DNA of 47,703 nt from SFTJ01 sp905210415 (GCA_902476295.1 CABSDC010000008.1:1-47703), one strand, 5' to 3'; shown: positions 1 through 8,641, numbered from the stretch's first letter. Notes: generated from the letters alone by a model not told the origin. Translations and numbers: made by a program.

Positions 1-55
1 AGTGTTTTTCATAGTTTTACCCCGAAATTCGTTGCACTTCTATTTGGACACTGCA
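1..55. repeat. Left copy of a 55-bp terminal inverted repeat (mobile-element end)
   Basis: These 55 bases are the exact reverse complement of the last 55 bases of the window (47649-47703); the match stops at the next base inward on both sides. Read outward on the minus strand, the repeat ends with an ATG at 12-10 followed by codons for K, N and T, so a gene may begin here and run out of the window. The arrangement (a border, about 40 bp, then a start codon) is what an insertion sequence end with its transposase start would look like. This is inference, because no transposase is visible. A 55-base match also equals a common assembly k-mer length, so the contig probably broke at a multicopy element. 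Confidence 0.7.
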
Positions 56-91
56 GATTTTTATATCAAATTTGGGCTAAAAATGCCACAA

Positions 92-2761
92 TCACCTACC
101 CGAGTGCTTAACGCTTTCTTTAACGAGGCTAGTGAAAGACTTATCACCAAGCAACTGCTCAAGTGTGATGTGCATACGATAGCGCCAATAGTGACGGCTT
201 TTTGATGGAACATTTATGCGCTCTTCACTGGCATCTGCCCTACGCAGATCACCGTCCATCGCCATCCAATCTTGCAACGGCAAAATACACAATATCGATG
301 GCGCGTCAAGACACTTGCCCACCATCTCACGACAAAGCTGCGGTGTAGCAACACACGGCGCATCACCCTGATGCCATAGCACTTTGTTGTAATAGCGCTG
401 TGTGGCTTGTGGGTTTTCAGTCCACCACTCCCTGATGCCGCTCATATCATGGGTAGACGTAGTGGCAACACTCAGATATGGATAATTATATGTATTGCCA
501 AATTCCACCCCATATTCTTTAGGCATTCTTGGAATCTCAAGCGACAAATATTTCTGCGATTTCATCACATCGGGTACACATGCTGGTATCATACCCAAAT
601 CCTCGCCAAAAACAAGCATTTCGGTCGATTGTGTAAGCACAGGCAGTTTGCCCATAGCATTCACCCGCCAAAAGTCATTGTGTCGGTGATAGAAGAAATC
701 TTCATACAGATTATTGAAGCAAAGTTTCTCATATTCATTTAGGCTTTGATAGATGTAAGTTTTCTTTGCATCTATGCGTGGGTGATACTTGTTACAATCA
801 TAGCGATCAACAATAAACAGAACATCATCAATAAGTGTCATCAGCCCTTCGCGTAAGCACGCATTCGTCTTATCATCAGAAAACTGGCTGAAATACTTCA
901 TGACATTTCTCTGCGTATTCACAAAATCTTGCAAATCATATCGTCCCTCGCCACGATAAATCATAAATCGGCTTTTTGCATCCTCTGTATATTCGCCAAA
1001 AATCTCTTGCAAGAATCGCTCATGTATATACGGCTTCGTGAAGCGCTCTCTGTTCATCCAGAAGTCATAACCGCTACGCATTTCTTCGGCAGTAAACGGT
1101 TTCGCAGGATAAAATGTACCCAATAGACCGTGTATGCATTCATTTGGAATCTGCCATATTCTGAAGAAACCAAGTATATGGTCAATTCTATATGCATCAA
1201 AATATTCAGCCATCTTTCCGAAACGATTCTTCCACCATTGGTAGCCATCGCGTTTCATTACCTCCCAATTGTATGTAGGGAAGCCCCAATTTTGACCCAT
1301 TTCTGCAAAATCGTCAGGAGGAGCCCCTGCCGAGCAATCCATGTGAAACAACGTAGGATTTTGCCAAGCATCGGCACTTGCAGAACTGATGCCAATAGGC
1401 ACATCACCCTTCAATGCCACATGGTGTTTCCTCGCATAGCTATGCACTTCTCGCAACTGTTTATCCAAATAATATTGCACGAAATACACAAAGCCAACCT
1501 CCTCGGCATTTGCGGACACAAAAGCGTCCACCTTATCTTCGTTATACTCGGCATACTCGCCCCAATCCCTAAAATCAGAAGTGTTGTGTATGTCACGCAA
1601 CACGCAATAAGCAGCATAAGGCTTCAACCATGAGACATTATTTTTTACAAACGTGCGGTATGCCACTGTGTTAGCCACCTTCTTACCCATCTGCTTATAA
1701 AGGGCCCTTGTATAACTCTCATTCAATTCGTTTGCCGACTCGTAGTCTACTGTCGGCAGCAGATTTAGCATATCGCCACGTCGCCTCAGTTCCGCAGCCA
1801 AAGTTTTATCCTCAAGTTCACCTATCGCATCTGGACGCAAATACATAGGATGCAACGCAAACGTAGAATTAGCATTATACGGATACGAGTCAAGATTAGA
1901 GCGCGTCATAGTGGTGTCATTAATCGGGAGGACCTGTAAGATTTTCTGCCCCGTTGCCTCAGCCCAATCTATCATCTTAAACAAGTCATAGAAATCGCCT
2001 ACACCATAATCCTCCTTACTGCGCAAAGAGAATACCGGAATTGCAGTTCCAGCACCACGCCAAGGAGTGATATCATTTCTAAAATATAGGTTTGAAATCG
2101 CCTCAAGCACACCTTCTTCTTGCATAGGCTCAAGCACTCGGTTTTCACCAAATTCCCAAGTCACAAGTGCATGCGTTGCGGCATTTCTTACGATAAACTT
2201 ATATTCGACAGCGCCAGCAGGCTTCTTTAGTGCAACGCTCCATTTAGGAAAATCACTTGCGTTAAGCGATATCGCCGAGTTCACATCCCAGTGACCCAAC
2301 GCCTCGCTTTCGCCCACGATTGCTACTTCCTGATTAGGCATAACCATAGGCACAAACACGCTGATGAGCACATCATCACATGAAGCGACAAGCTTTGCAG
2401 GCTTTTTTTCTCTAGTAAATATGCTTTGTGCAAACGCCGTAGAATAAAACTGCGCATCCTCTGGCAAATCCTGCCAGCCATCTCGAACAAAAATTGAGCG
2501 AGAATCAACTTCAGCATTCACAGAGTGACGTTTGCCCCACTCGCGTCGCAACACAAGCCCATCCTCCGTTTTGATCAAATAGGAATATTGCAAGTTCAGC
2601 AAATCAGCTACTTCAAATTCGATATACCAATCGGCCCCATTATCCGTCGCAAGCCTCGCTGCACTTTCCACACAATCGGCTCCGAGTACAGGGATATTGC
2701 CGCACACATACACAGCCTCACCCCATTTCGTGCGATAGTTGATATTTAAAGCGATTTTCAT
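92..2761 (-). CDS. malQ: 4-alpha-glucanotransferase, GH77 with tandem CBM20 (DPE2 type)
   Basis: Amylomaltase that transfers alpha-1,4-glucan segments between maltodextrins; a cytoplasmic enzyme of maltose and glycogen/starch metabolism. Residues about 1-100 and 130-215 form two starch-binding CBM20 domains, and the GH77 barrel follows from about 235. The catalytic nucleophile lies in YRIDHILG (D527), the acid/base in FGEDLGM (E720) and the third carboxylate in STHDMSG (D772). The roughly 190-residue spacing between the first two reflects the insertion typical of the plant DPE2/Bacteroidota subtype. The frame is open to a TTG at 2770, but the ATG at 2761 starts the CBM20 fold directly (MKIALNINY), so I chose it. 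It lies 28 bp downstream of nrdJ and may be cotranscribed with it. No clear terminator is visible in the 91 bases left before the window edge. Confidence 0.95.
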   Translation of the reverse strand: MKIALNINYRTKWGEAVYVCGNIPVLGADCVESAARLATDNGADWYIEFEVADLLNLQYSYLIKTEDGLVLRREWGKRHSVNAEVDSRSIFVRDGWQDLPEDAQFYSTAFAQSIFTREKKPAKLVASCDDVLISVFVPMVMPNQEVAIVGESEALGHWDVNSAISLNASDFPKWSVALKKPAGAVEYKFIVRNAATHALVTWEFGENRVLEPMQEEGVLEAISNLYFRNDITPWRGAGTAIPVFSLRSKEDYGVGDFYDLFKMIDWAEATGQKILQVLPINDTTMTRSNLDSYPYNANSTFALHPMYLRPDAIGELEDKTLAAELRRRGDMLNLLPTVDYESANELNESYTRALYKQMGKKVANTVAYRTFVKNNVSWLKPYAAYCVLRDIHNTSDFRDWGEYAEYNEDKVDAFVSANAEEVGFVYFVQYYLDKQLREVHSYARKHHVALKGDVPIGISSASADAWQNPTLFHMDCSAGAPPDDFAEMGQNWGFPTYNWEVMKRDGYQWWKNRFGKMAEYFDAYRIDHILGFFRIWQIPNECIHGLLGTFYPAKPFTAEEMRSGYDFWMNRERFTKPYIHERFLQEIFGEYTEDAKSRFMIYRGEGRYDLQDFVNTQRNVMKYFSQFSDDKTNACLREGLMTLIDDVLFIVDRYDCNKYHPRIDAKKTYIYQSLNEYEKLCFNNLYEDFFYHRHNDFWRVNAMGKLPVLTQSTEMLVFGEDLGMIPACVPDVMKSQKYLSLEIPRMPKEYGVEFGNTYNYPYLSVATTSTHDMSGIREWWTENPQATQRYYNKVLWHQGDAPCVATPQLCREMVGKCLDAPSILCILPLQDWMAMDGDLRRADASEERINVPSKSRHYWRYRMHITLEQLLGDKSFTSLVKESVKHSGR

Positions 2762-2789
2762 CTCTCTCAAACTCTTAGTATTTCAGCAA

Positions 2790-5330
2790 TCATCCGCACT
2801 TAGATGTACCACAGGTAGTACAAATCAAGCATCCCTCTTGGTATATCAATGTCTCAGCACCGCAATTAGGACATTTCTGACCACTTGCTTTTGTTCCATT
2901 TGGCAAATACTTCTTCAGTGCTCGTTCCACGCCCATCTTCCAAGTGTTTATTGACTGACTATCAAGCTCAAGCGTACTAACCAATTTTAGCACCTGGTCT
3001 ATTGGCATACCATATCTCAACACTCCGGAAATCAATTTTGCATAATTCCAGAATTCAGGATTAAACTTGTCAGAAAGGCCTTCAATAGTGGTTTTATAGC
3101 CTCGCTTATTTATGAATTGGAAGTCGTATCGCTTATTGCCGTTCTCATCAATAGCCTTAATAATCTTGCCCTTAACTACAGACTTAGGGCAGAAAATTCC
3201 TTCCTCATCATCAGCCAACCCCGTAAAAATCTCATACGGACGACCGTTGATTAAGCCGATAAAGGCAATCCACTTCTCCTTATTATTCTGGAAACGAACC
3301 ACATCAGCATCAAGTTCGATAGGTCGCTTCAAGAAGCGCTCTTCTTCTGCCATATAGTGAGGCTCAGACTTTTTCTGCTTATCCTCTTTTTTAGTGGAAA
3401 TAAGCACGCCCGAACGAGAGCCATCACGGTATACAGTGCAGCCCTTGCAACCATTGCGCCATGCCTCTACATACAGCTCGTTTACCAACGATTCCGAAAC
3501 ATCGTTTGGCAAATTGATGGTTACACTTATTGAGTGATCAACCCACTTCTGCACACGACCCTGCATTCTCACTTTTTGCACCCAATCCACATCGTTTGAC
3601 GTAGCTTTATAATAAGGAGACTCCTTCACAAGCGCGTCTATTTCTTCTTGCGTATATTTTTTATCCACATCTTTTCCGTTGACTTTCATCCAAGTAACGA
3701 ATTTCTGATGATAAACAATATATTCCTCAAATGCATCGCCAGTTTCATCCACATAATCCACATGGACATCTGCATCATTTGGGCTAACCTTACGACGACG
3801 CTTATACACCGGCAAGAACACTGGCTCAATGCCCGATGTAGTCTGTGTCATCAAACTTGTTGTGCCTGTTGGCGCGATTGTAAGACACGCAATGTTTCTT
3901 CTACCATATTGCTTTGCCATATCGCGCAATTCAGTATCAGCCTCATATATACGGTTTATAAACGGATTATTCTCTTCACGCTTGTAATCATACACAGCAA
4001 ACGCGCCACGTTCTTTAGCCATCACTATCGACGAACGATAGGCTGCAAGCGCAAGTGCCTTATGTACAGATTCCGACATTTCTGTAGCCTTCTCCGTGCC
4101 ATATCGCAAACCTAAAGCAGCAAGCATATCGCCCTCTGCGGTTGTGCCCACACCAGTGCGACGACCTTTGGCGGTCTTTGCTTTTATCTTATTCCACAGA
4201 TTCAACTCAGTATGCTTCACCTCATCATTCTCTGGGTCTATCTTTATCTTCTCTATGATTCTATCGATTTTCTCCATCTCCAAATCGATAATATCATCCA
4301 TTATGCGCTGTGCTGCTGCAATATGAGTTTTAAACAAATCAAAATTAAATCGAGCTCGATCCGTAAACGGATTCTCAACATACGAATACAGATTAATTGC
4401 GAGCAATCGGCAGCTGTCGTATGGGCAAAGAGGGATTTCTCCACAAGGATTGGTGGAAATAGTCTTAAATCCAAGGTCGGCATAGCAATCAGGCAATGAC
4501 TCTCTGGTTATCGTATCCCAAAACAGCACTCCGGGCTCTGCACTTTTCCACGCATTATGTATTATCTTACCCCACAACTCACTTGCATTGATAGATTTCT
4601 CCACCTTAGGGTTGCTTGAATTTACAGGGAAATTCTGCACATAGTCCTTGCCTTCTGTAGCAGCTTTCATAAACTCATCGTCAATACGAACCGACACATT
4701 TGCACCAGTGATTTTACCTTCAGCCATCTTAGCATCAATAAATGCCTCTGCCTCTGGGTGCTTCACACTCACCGTGAGCATTAATGCCCCGCGACGACCA
4801 TCCTGTGCCACCTCGCGCGTGCTATTGGAATATCGCTCCATAAATGGCACGATACCGGTAGAGGTCAGCGCAGAATTTTTTACCGGGAAACCCTTTGGAC
4901 GAATATGCGACAAGTCATGGCCAACGCCGCCTCTACGCTTCATCAATTGCACTTGCTCTTCATCGATTTTCAGAATACCTCCATAGCTATCTGGCTCGCC
5001 ATCAAGACCGATAACAAAGCAATTTGATAAGGATCCAACCTGATAATCGTTACCTATTCCCGACATCGGGCTACCCTGTGGCACAATATATCTGAAATTC
5101 TTAATCAGATCGAATATTTCACTCTCCGACATCGGATTTTCATATTTATTTTCAATTCTGGCAATCTCGCGCGCCAATCGATGATGCATATCATCTGGTG
5201 TGCGTTCATATATGTTGCCAAAACTATCCTTTAGAGCATATTTGCTCACCCATACCTTAGCTGCAAGTTCATCACCGCCAAAATAGTCTGTCGAAGCCTT
5301 AAAAGCCTCATCAAAAGTATAAGTTGCCAT
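2790..5330 (-). CDS. nrdJ: Adenosylcobalamin-dependent ribonucleotide reductase, class II
   Basis: Reduces ribonucleotides to deoxyribonucleotides using a thiyl radical formed with adenosylcobalamin, independent of oxygen. The active-site set is visible: first redox Cys in SLSNCFVIG (C104), thiyl Cys and Glu in NPCGEIPL (C296, E298), second redox Cys in SCRLLAINL (C307). The C-terminal tail is a Cys-rich element with CPNCG and CTTCG pairs (about 825-846), the usual reductive-relay or zinc tail of the long NrdJ form. The 846-residue length fits this family. A TACTTTTG promoter element lies 40 bp upstream, and a terminator for the preceding unit lies before that. I see no B12 riboswitch in the 137-bp leader region. 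Confidence 0.96.
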   Translation of the reverse strand: MATYTFDEAFKASTDYFGGDELAAKVWVSKYALKDSFGNIYERTPDDMHHRLAREIARIENKYENPMSESEIFDLIKNFRYIVPQGSPMSGIGNDYQVGSLSNCFVIGLDGEPDSYGGILKIDEEQVQLMKRRGGVGHDLSHIRPKGFPVKNSALTSTGIVPFMERYSNSTREVAQDGRRGALMLTVSVKHPEAEAFIDAKMAEGKITGANVSVRIDDEFMKAATEGKDYVQNFPVNSSNPKVEKSINASELWGKIIHNAWKSAEPGVLFWDTITRESLPDCYADLGFKTISTNPCGEIPLCPYDSCRLLAINLYSYVENPFTDRARFNFDLFKTHIAAAQRIMDDIIDLEMEKIDRIIEKIKIDPENDEVKHTELNLWNKIKAKTAKGRRTGVGTTAEGDMLAALGLRYGTEKATEMSESVHKALALAAYRSSIVMAKERGAFAVYDYKREENNPFINRIYEADTELRDMAKQYGRRNIACLTIAPTGTTSLMTQTTSGIEPVFLPVYKRRRKVSPNDADVHVDYVDETGDAFEEYIVYHQKFVTWMKVNGKDVDKKYTQEEIDALVKESPYYKATSNDVDWVQKVRMQGRVQKWVDHSISVTINLPNDVSESLVNELYVEAWRNGCKGCTVYRDGSRSGVLISTKKEDKQKKSEPHYMAEEERFLKRPIELDADVVRFQNNKEKWIAFIGLINGRPYEIFTGLADDEEGIFCPKSVVKGKIIKAIDENGNKRYDFQFINKRGYKTTIEGLSDKFNPEFWNYAKLISGVLRYGMPIDQVLKLVSTLELDSQSINTWKMGVERALKKYLPNGTKASGQKCPNCGAETLIYQEGCLICTTCGTSKCG

Positions 5331-5369
5331 TATTATCTTTTCTTATAGTTTTCTGATTTTGTTTTATCA

Positions 5370-5377
5370 CAAAAGTA
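5370..5377 (-). promoter_or_regulatory. Bacteroidota-type -7 element (TACTTTTG) for nrdJ
   Basis: On the minus strand it reads TACTTTTG, matching the TAnnTTTG consensus of the Bacteroidota primary sigma factor. It sits 40 bp before the nrdJ start, giving a leader of about 30 nt. The -33 element is not well conserved. Confidence 0.45.
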
Positions 5378-5403
5378 GCAAAAAATTATCATACACGAAA
5401 ATG

Positions 5404-5437
5404 AAAAAAGACTCTCAATCATTACTGATCAAGAGCC
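5404..5437 (-). terminator. Intrinsic terminator of the sigma-factor unit
   Basis: On the minus strand a 12-bp stem (5426-5437 with 5410-5421, three G-U pairs) closes a GTAA loop and is followed by a U-run at 5409-5404. It lies 31 bp after the small gene at 5468 and separates that unit from nrdJ. Confidence 0.7.
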
Positions 5438-5467
5438 CTTAAAATTCGTTCTTTTTTCACAAACGCA

Positions 5468-5632
5468 TTAATTCATTGAGAAGCTGCCGAATGATGTGCT
5501 AATCATAGTTTGATAAGAATATGCTCTCGCAAAATTCTTTAAAAAATCAACCGTTTTTGGCTTTGGACCTCTCACCGACTTTTCGTTTGCTTGTTTTTCT
5601 TTTTGAGTGTAGATTTTATCCATAGGCATCAT
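5468..5632 (-). CDS. Small conserved-type Bacteroidales protein downstream of ECF sigma factor
   Basis: A 54-residue protein starting MMPMDKIYTQ if the first ATG at 5632 is used; the frame is also open to a GTG at 5656, and ATGs occur at 5629 and 5623. After a charged, Lys/Gln-rich N-terminus comes a GPKPKTVDFLKNFARAY segment and a C-terminus ending in SMN. From memory, small Bacteroides proteins with a similar G-P-x-x-T-x-x-F-L-x-x-F-A-R-x-Y pattern exist, with no function I can name. It has no signal peptide and no membrane segment. It sits 85 bp downstream of the ECF sigma factor on the same strand and directly before a strong terminator, which supports it as a real gene, possibly cotranscribed with the sigma factor. 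Confidence 0.65.
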   Translation of the reverse strand: MMPMDKIYTQKEKQANEKSVRGPKPKTVDFLKNFARAYSYQTMISTSFGSFSMN

Positions 5633-5717
5633 ATTTAGTTTACTAATATAACGCACACATTAGCAAATTATTATGCAAAGGATAAAATATTTTACCTTTC
5701 TACTCTCAAATAGCAAA

Positions 5718-6308
5718 CTACATCGTCAGCGACACATGATTTTCCTCCGCCAATCTGCGCATATTCAAGATGGCATATCTCATTCTGCCCAATGCAGTAT
5801 TTACACTCACATTTGTGGAATCGGCAATTTCCTTGAAACTCATATTCTTATAGTAGCGCATCATCAACACTTCGCGTTGCGTTTCTGGCAAAGCCTGCAC
5901 AAGATTGCGCACATCGGCATGTATTTGCGACAGCACCATATCATCTTCTATGGTATCCTCACTGAGCTCCCTGCGATTGAGGATATTCACTTCCTGATCG
6001 TCACACGACTGCAAGTTCTCCGATTTTTCCTGACGGAAATAGTCGATAATCAAGTTGTGAGCGATACGAGTAATCCATGCGAGGAACTTACCGTTCTCCA
6101 CATATCTACCCTGCTTAATAGTAATTATAGCCTTTACGAATGTTTCTTGGAATATATCGTCGGAAATATATTCATCACGCACTTGATGAAATATATATGT
6201 ATACACGCGATTTTTGTATCGCTCTATCAAAACATCAAAAGCCTTACAATCACCATCGACATACATCTTCACAAGACGATCGTCGGTCTGGACACAAATA
6301 TTTCTCAT
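5718..6308 (-). CDS. ECF-type RNA polymerase sigma-70 factor
   Basis: An alternative sigma factor of 196 residues. Region 2 spans about 22-92 (AFDVLIERYKNRVYTYIF, then DIFQETFVKA and WITRIAHNLIIDYFR, the core-binding and -10-recognition helices). Region 4 spans about 135-190 (LPETQREVLMMRYYKNMSF, then the helix-turn-helix EIADSTNVSVNTALGRMRYA). No anti-sigma (FecR-like) gene or SusC/D pair is adjacent, so it is not the usual polysaccharide-locus ECF sigma. It has its own promoter at 6384-6391 and is followed by the 54-residue gene. The regulon cannot be told from the sequence. Confidence 0.93.
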   Translation of the reverse strand: MRNICVQTDDRLVKMYVDGDCKAFDVLIERYKNRVYTYIFHQVRDEYISDDIFQETFVKAIITIKQGRYVENGKFLAWITRIAHNLIIDYFRQEKSENLQSCDDQEVNILNRRELSEDTIEDDMVLSQIHADVRNLVQALPETQREVLMMRYYKNMSFKEIADSTNVSVNTALGRMRYAILNMRRLAEENHVSLTM

Positions 6309-6383
6309 TAATACAAGTTTTGTTTAATAAGTAAATCTGTTCAATAGGCTTTCAGTTTAATTTGTTTATAAATTTATCGGTTA

Positions 6384-6391
6384 CAAATATA
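6384..6391 (-). promoter_or_regulatory. -7 element (TATATTTG) for the ECF sigma gene
   Basis: On the minus strand TATATTTG matches TAnnTTTG. A TTGTTG sequence lies roughly 16-19 bp further upstream as a -33 candidate. The leader would be about 70 nt. Confidence 0.5.
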
Positions 6392-6471
6392 CACACTTAT
6401 TTCTATACAACAACAAAAATATCGGATTTTTAACACTTGCTCAACGCAATATCACCCGACATTTATCGTTA

Positions 6472-7323
6472 TCATGCCCTATGGAGCACAAATTTTGCCA
6501 TTGTCCAGTCGTTACGCTCCTCACTATGCTCAAGTGCCAACCCATACGATTGCAGTTTCTCATCAAGCATAGCTAAATCGCTTCCATAGAAACCCGAAAT
6601 CATCAGAACCGCCCCATCATTCATGGCTGCCACATATTTTTCGATGTCATTCAGAATTATGTTTCTATTGATGTTGGCAATAAACACATCACACTTCGCC
6701 ACATTCTCAAGCGACGAAGCATCGCCATGTATCATATTTACGTTCACGTCATTTAGAGCACAATTCTCACAAGCATTTTCATATGCGCCCTCATCAATTT
6801 CAATGCCGGTAACACTCTTAGCACCAACCTTTGATGCCACGATAGAAAGAATGCCCGTTCCCGCTCCCATATCTATCACATCCAGGCCCTCCAAATCCGA
6901 CGCCAATAGGTTTTCTATTAGCATCGATGTAGTTTCATGATGGCCTGAGCCAAACGACATTCGTGGATTTATCACGACATCGTATTTGCAGGCCGGAAAA
7001 TCGTCGTGATACGTAGCATGCACCACGCACTCATCACCAATGACGATGGGTGTGAAACTATTCTTTTCCCATTCGGAATTCCAATTATCACTTTTTATGA
7101 GTTTTGATTGCCACGTGATTTTTGAATGGAAACGATATGACTGCAATGCCGCATCAACATTTTTCTCATCATACACGTCGCTATTGACATAAGCCTTCAT
7201 CCCTGTCTTAACAGTCTCAAACGAATCATAGCCATACTCTGCAAGCAATGCCGCAAGTATATCCATTTCGTCGTCATCCATCGGACGAAAAGCAAAATCC
7301 ACTTCAATATAATCGCTACTCAT
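6472..7323 (-). CDS. prmA: Ribosomal protein L11 methyltransferase
   Basis: SAM-dependent methyltransferase that methylates ribosomal protein L11. The N-terminal third is the substrate-recognition part. The Rossmann methyltransferase begins at about 115 with PRMSFGSGHHETT, then motif I DMGAGTGILSIVA, acidic GIEIDE at the end of strand 2, and ANINRNIIL as the catalytic-loop motif (canonical N-I-x-x-N). Length (283) is normal for the family. The start at 7323 lies 12 bp after the preceding small gene, so prmA is the last gene of the ytxH-holin unit. Confidence 0.93.
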   Translation of the reverse strand: MSSDYIEVDFAFRPMDDDEMDILAALLAEYGYDSFETVKTGMKAYVNSDVYDEKNVDAALQSYRFHSKITWQSKLIKSDNWNSEWEKNSFTPIVIGDECVVHATYHDDFPACKYDVVINPRMSFGSGHHETTSMLIENLLASDLEGLDVIDMGAGTGILSIVASKVGAKSVTGIEIDEGAYENACENCALNDVNVNMIHGDASSLENVAKCDVFIANINRNIILNDIEKYVAAMNDGAVLMISGFYGSDLAMLDEKLQSYGLALEHSEERNDWTMAKFVLHRA

Positions 7324-7335
7324 AAATTAATCCAA

Positions 7336-7632
7336 TTATCTTCTTTTACGTTTAAGTTTCAAAAACATCTTTGAAAGATTATAGCCAATAAGCAAATAAT
7401 CCACAATGGTCATTTTTTCAGATATGCGTTGCAAAAGGTTCACACCTAAGCCTTTTATGCCGCTTTGCATCACTTCCTTCTTCTCAGGCCTAAATCGCTG
7501 CTTCAAAATCAATTTTTGATTTTCAAGCTTTATCAGAGACAACGCACGTTGATATCGAAGTTCCTCCAATGTATACCCACTCCATTCGGCAGGCACTGGC
7601 ATATCCTGTTTTTGATTTATTTCATTATTCAT
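7336..7632 (-). CDS. Small cationic hypothetical protein of the DUF1469 cluster
   Basis: A 98-residue protein I cannot assign to a named family. The N-terminal half is polar, with a helix of the form YTLEELRYQRALSLIKLENQKLILKQRF. The C-terminal part is a short amphipathic stretch (LGVNLLQRISEKMTIVDYLLIGYNLSKMF) followed by a basic tail KLKRKRR, suggesting membrane association. It starts 6 bp after the DUF1469 gene and ends 12 bp before prmA, so it is in the middle of an operon. The neighbours suggest a role at the inner membrane with the holin-like and YtxH proteins; this is inference. Confidence 0.8.
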   Translation of the reverse strand: MNNEINQKQDMPVPAEWSGYTLEELRYQRALSLIKLENQKLILKQRFRPEKKEVMQSGIKGLGVNLLQRISEKMTIVDYLLIGYNLSKMFLKLKRKRR

Positions 7633-7638
7633 ATGGCG

Positions 7639-7983
7639 TCACGCTTTAGGTTTAAGAAACAACTTGGTAAGGAACCTTGCTATCGGATCCTCAATCCACT
7701 GCTTGCGATTGAGCACAACGAGCAAAAGCAATAAAGCATACAGACCAGCCACCATAAGGTGAGCGCCCCACACACTTCCAATCAACACCGACAACCAACT
7801 CGACAGCGCGATGGAAATATAAAACAGAACGCAAAAACCAAGACCGCCAAAAATCAAAGCCATCGCTACGGCAGAAAACAGCACAACCATCTTTTCAATG
7901 GTTGTATACTTCGTATAATCCACCTGCAACGTGACATATTTCTTGATCTCCTCAAGAAGTTCTTTATAGTCGTTCAATGCCAT
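7639..7983 (-). CDS. Phage holin family / DUF1469 (Holin_X) membrane protein
   Basis: A 114-residue inner-membrane protein. An N-terminal amphipathic helix (ELLEEIKKYVTLQVDYTKY) precedes two hydrophobic segments at about 32-58 and 66-92, followed by a short cytoplasmic tail with a family-type N-R-K-x-x-x-x-P-I-x-x-x-L motif. This is the Holin_X3/DUF1469 architecture; despite the name, the family is chromosomal and not linked to lysis here, since no phage genes are near. It is cotranscribed with the 98-residue gene and prmA. A perfect 12-bp hairpin lies in the 120-bp gap before the upstream ytxH gene. Confidence 0.85.
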   Translation of the reverse strand: MALNDYKELLEEIKKYVTLQVDYTKYTTIEKMVVLFSAVAMALIFGGLGFCVLFYISIALSSWLSVLIGSVWGAHLMVAGLYALLLLLVVLNRKQWIEDPIARFLTKLFLKPKA

Positions 7984-8025
7984 CGTAAAAAAAACTTATA
8001 TGTTACCTCTATTACGACAAAACAT

Positions 8026-8062
8026 TCTTGATGCAAAAAGAACAGCGTCTTGCATCAAGAAC
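8026..8062. other. Perfect 12-bp inverted repeat between ytxH and DUF1469 genes
   Basis: 8026-8037 and 8051-8062 are exactly complementary, with a 13-base loop. On the transcribed minus strand it is followed only by a short interrupted U-stretch (TGTTTTG), so it could be a partial terminator, an mRNA processing/stability hairpin or an operator. It could set different levels for the ytxH genes and the downstream genes. Confidence 0.55.
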
Positions 8063-8103
8063 ATTTGCCAATTTTTCAATTATACTTTACCGTGCAAAGT
8101 GTA

Positions 8104-8301
8104 TTATTCTTCAATCTGAGTTGTGATTTGAGCGATAAGCGCTTCCACCTCATCATCAGTGAAATCAATACCTTTGCGAGTGAGTATATCTTTAATTCTT
8201 GTTCTCAAATCCGAGCCCTTCTCTGGCGCAAACAACATCGCTGTAGCACATCCCACAATCGCTCCGCCAAGAAAAGCCGAAACCAATCCAATTCCTTTCA
8301 T
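8104..8301 (-). CDS. YtxH domain-containing small membrane protein (second copy)
   Basis: A 65-residue protein of the YtxH family. One N-terminal transmembrane segment rich in Gly and Ala (about 4-26, with G-G-A-I-V-G-C-A-T-A) is followed by the family motif LFAPEKGSDLRTRIKDIL and an acidic C-terminal helix. It is paralogous to the gene just upstream (8337-8546): both share GGAxxG, LFAPEKG, a D-x-R-x-R-I turn and length. The function of YtxH proteins is not firmly known; general-stress expression is described for Bacillus members. The pair lies at the head of the unit ending in prmA. Confidence 0.85.
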   Translation of the reverse strand: MKGIGLVSAFLGGAIVGCATAMLFAPEKGSDLRTRIKDILTRKGIDFTDDEVEALIAQITTQIEE

Positions 8302-8336
8302 AGGTTATTATGATTATGTTTTGTTGTATAACTTAA

Positions 8337-8546
8337 TTATTCCTTCACTTCTCCTTCAACTTGCTCGGTAATTTCGTCAACGAGTTCGTCAAGTTTTTTA
8401 CCCTTCAAGTTCACCCCCTTTTCCTTAAGGATTTGGGCGATTCTACTTCTTGTGTCGCAACCTTTTTCTGGCGCGAAAAGCAAACCAATAGTAGCACCAG
8501 CAACGGCACCACCGATAACTGCTAAAATTACATGTAATGGTTTCAT
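8337..8546 (-). CDS. YtxH domain-containing small membrane protein (first copy)
   Basis: A 69-residue YtxH-family protein: a transmembrane segment at about 5-27 (VIGGAVAGATIGLLFA), the motif APEKGCDTRSRIAQIL, then a Lys-rich, Glu-rich cytoplasmic tail predicted as helix. It is the first gene of the unit, preceded by a 90-nt leader and a TAGATTTG promoter element. It is a tandem paralogue of the next gene 35 bp downstream, probably a local duplication. Confidence 0.85.
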   Translation of the reverse strand: MKPLHVILAVIGGAVAGATIGLLFAPEKGCDTRSRIAQILKEKGVNLKGKKLDELVDEITEQVEGEVKE

Positions 8547-8641
8547 AACAATATGTATTTAAATAATTAATACTTTCATTCTACTGGGCTCGACATCTTA
8601 ATGCCTTTATTCATTAAAACACCTACCCTTTTTTATTAGTT

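Noticed and set aside
2..205. Short plus-strand frame at the left edge
   Set aside because: It begins inside the 55-bp repeat and runs into the 3' end of malQ on the opposite strand; the translation has no protein-like features.
5331..5467. Cobalamin riboswitch before nrdJ
   Set aside because: The space is mostly taken by a terminator and a promoter, and no B12-box sequence is present.
7639..7983. Prophage remnant suggested by a holin-like gene
   Set aside because: DUF1469 proteins are common chromosomal genes; no endolysin, integrase, capsid or attachment sites are nearby.
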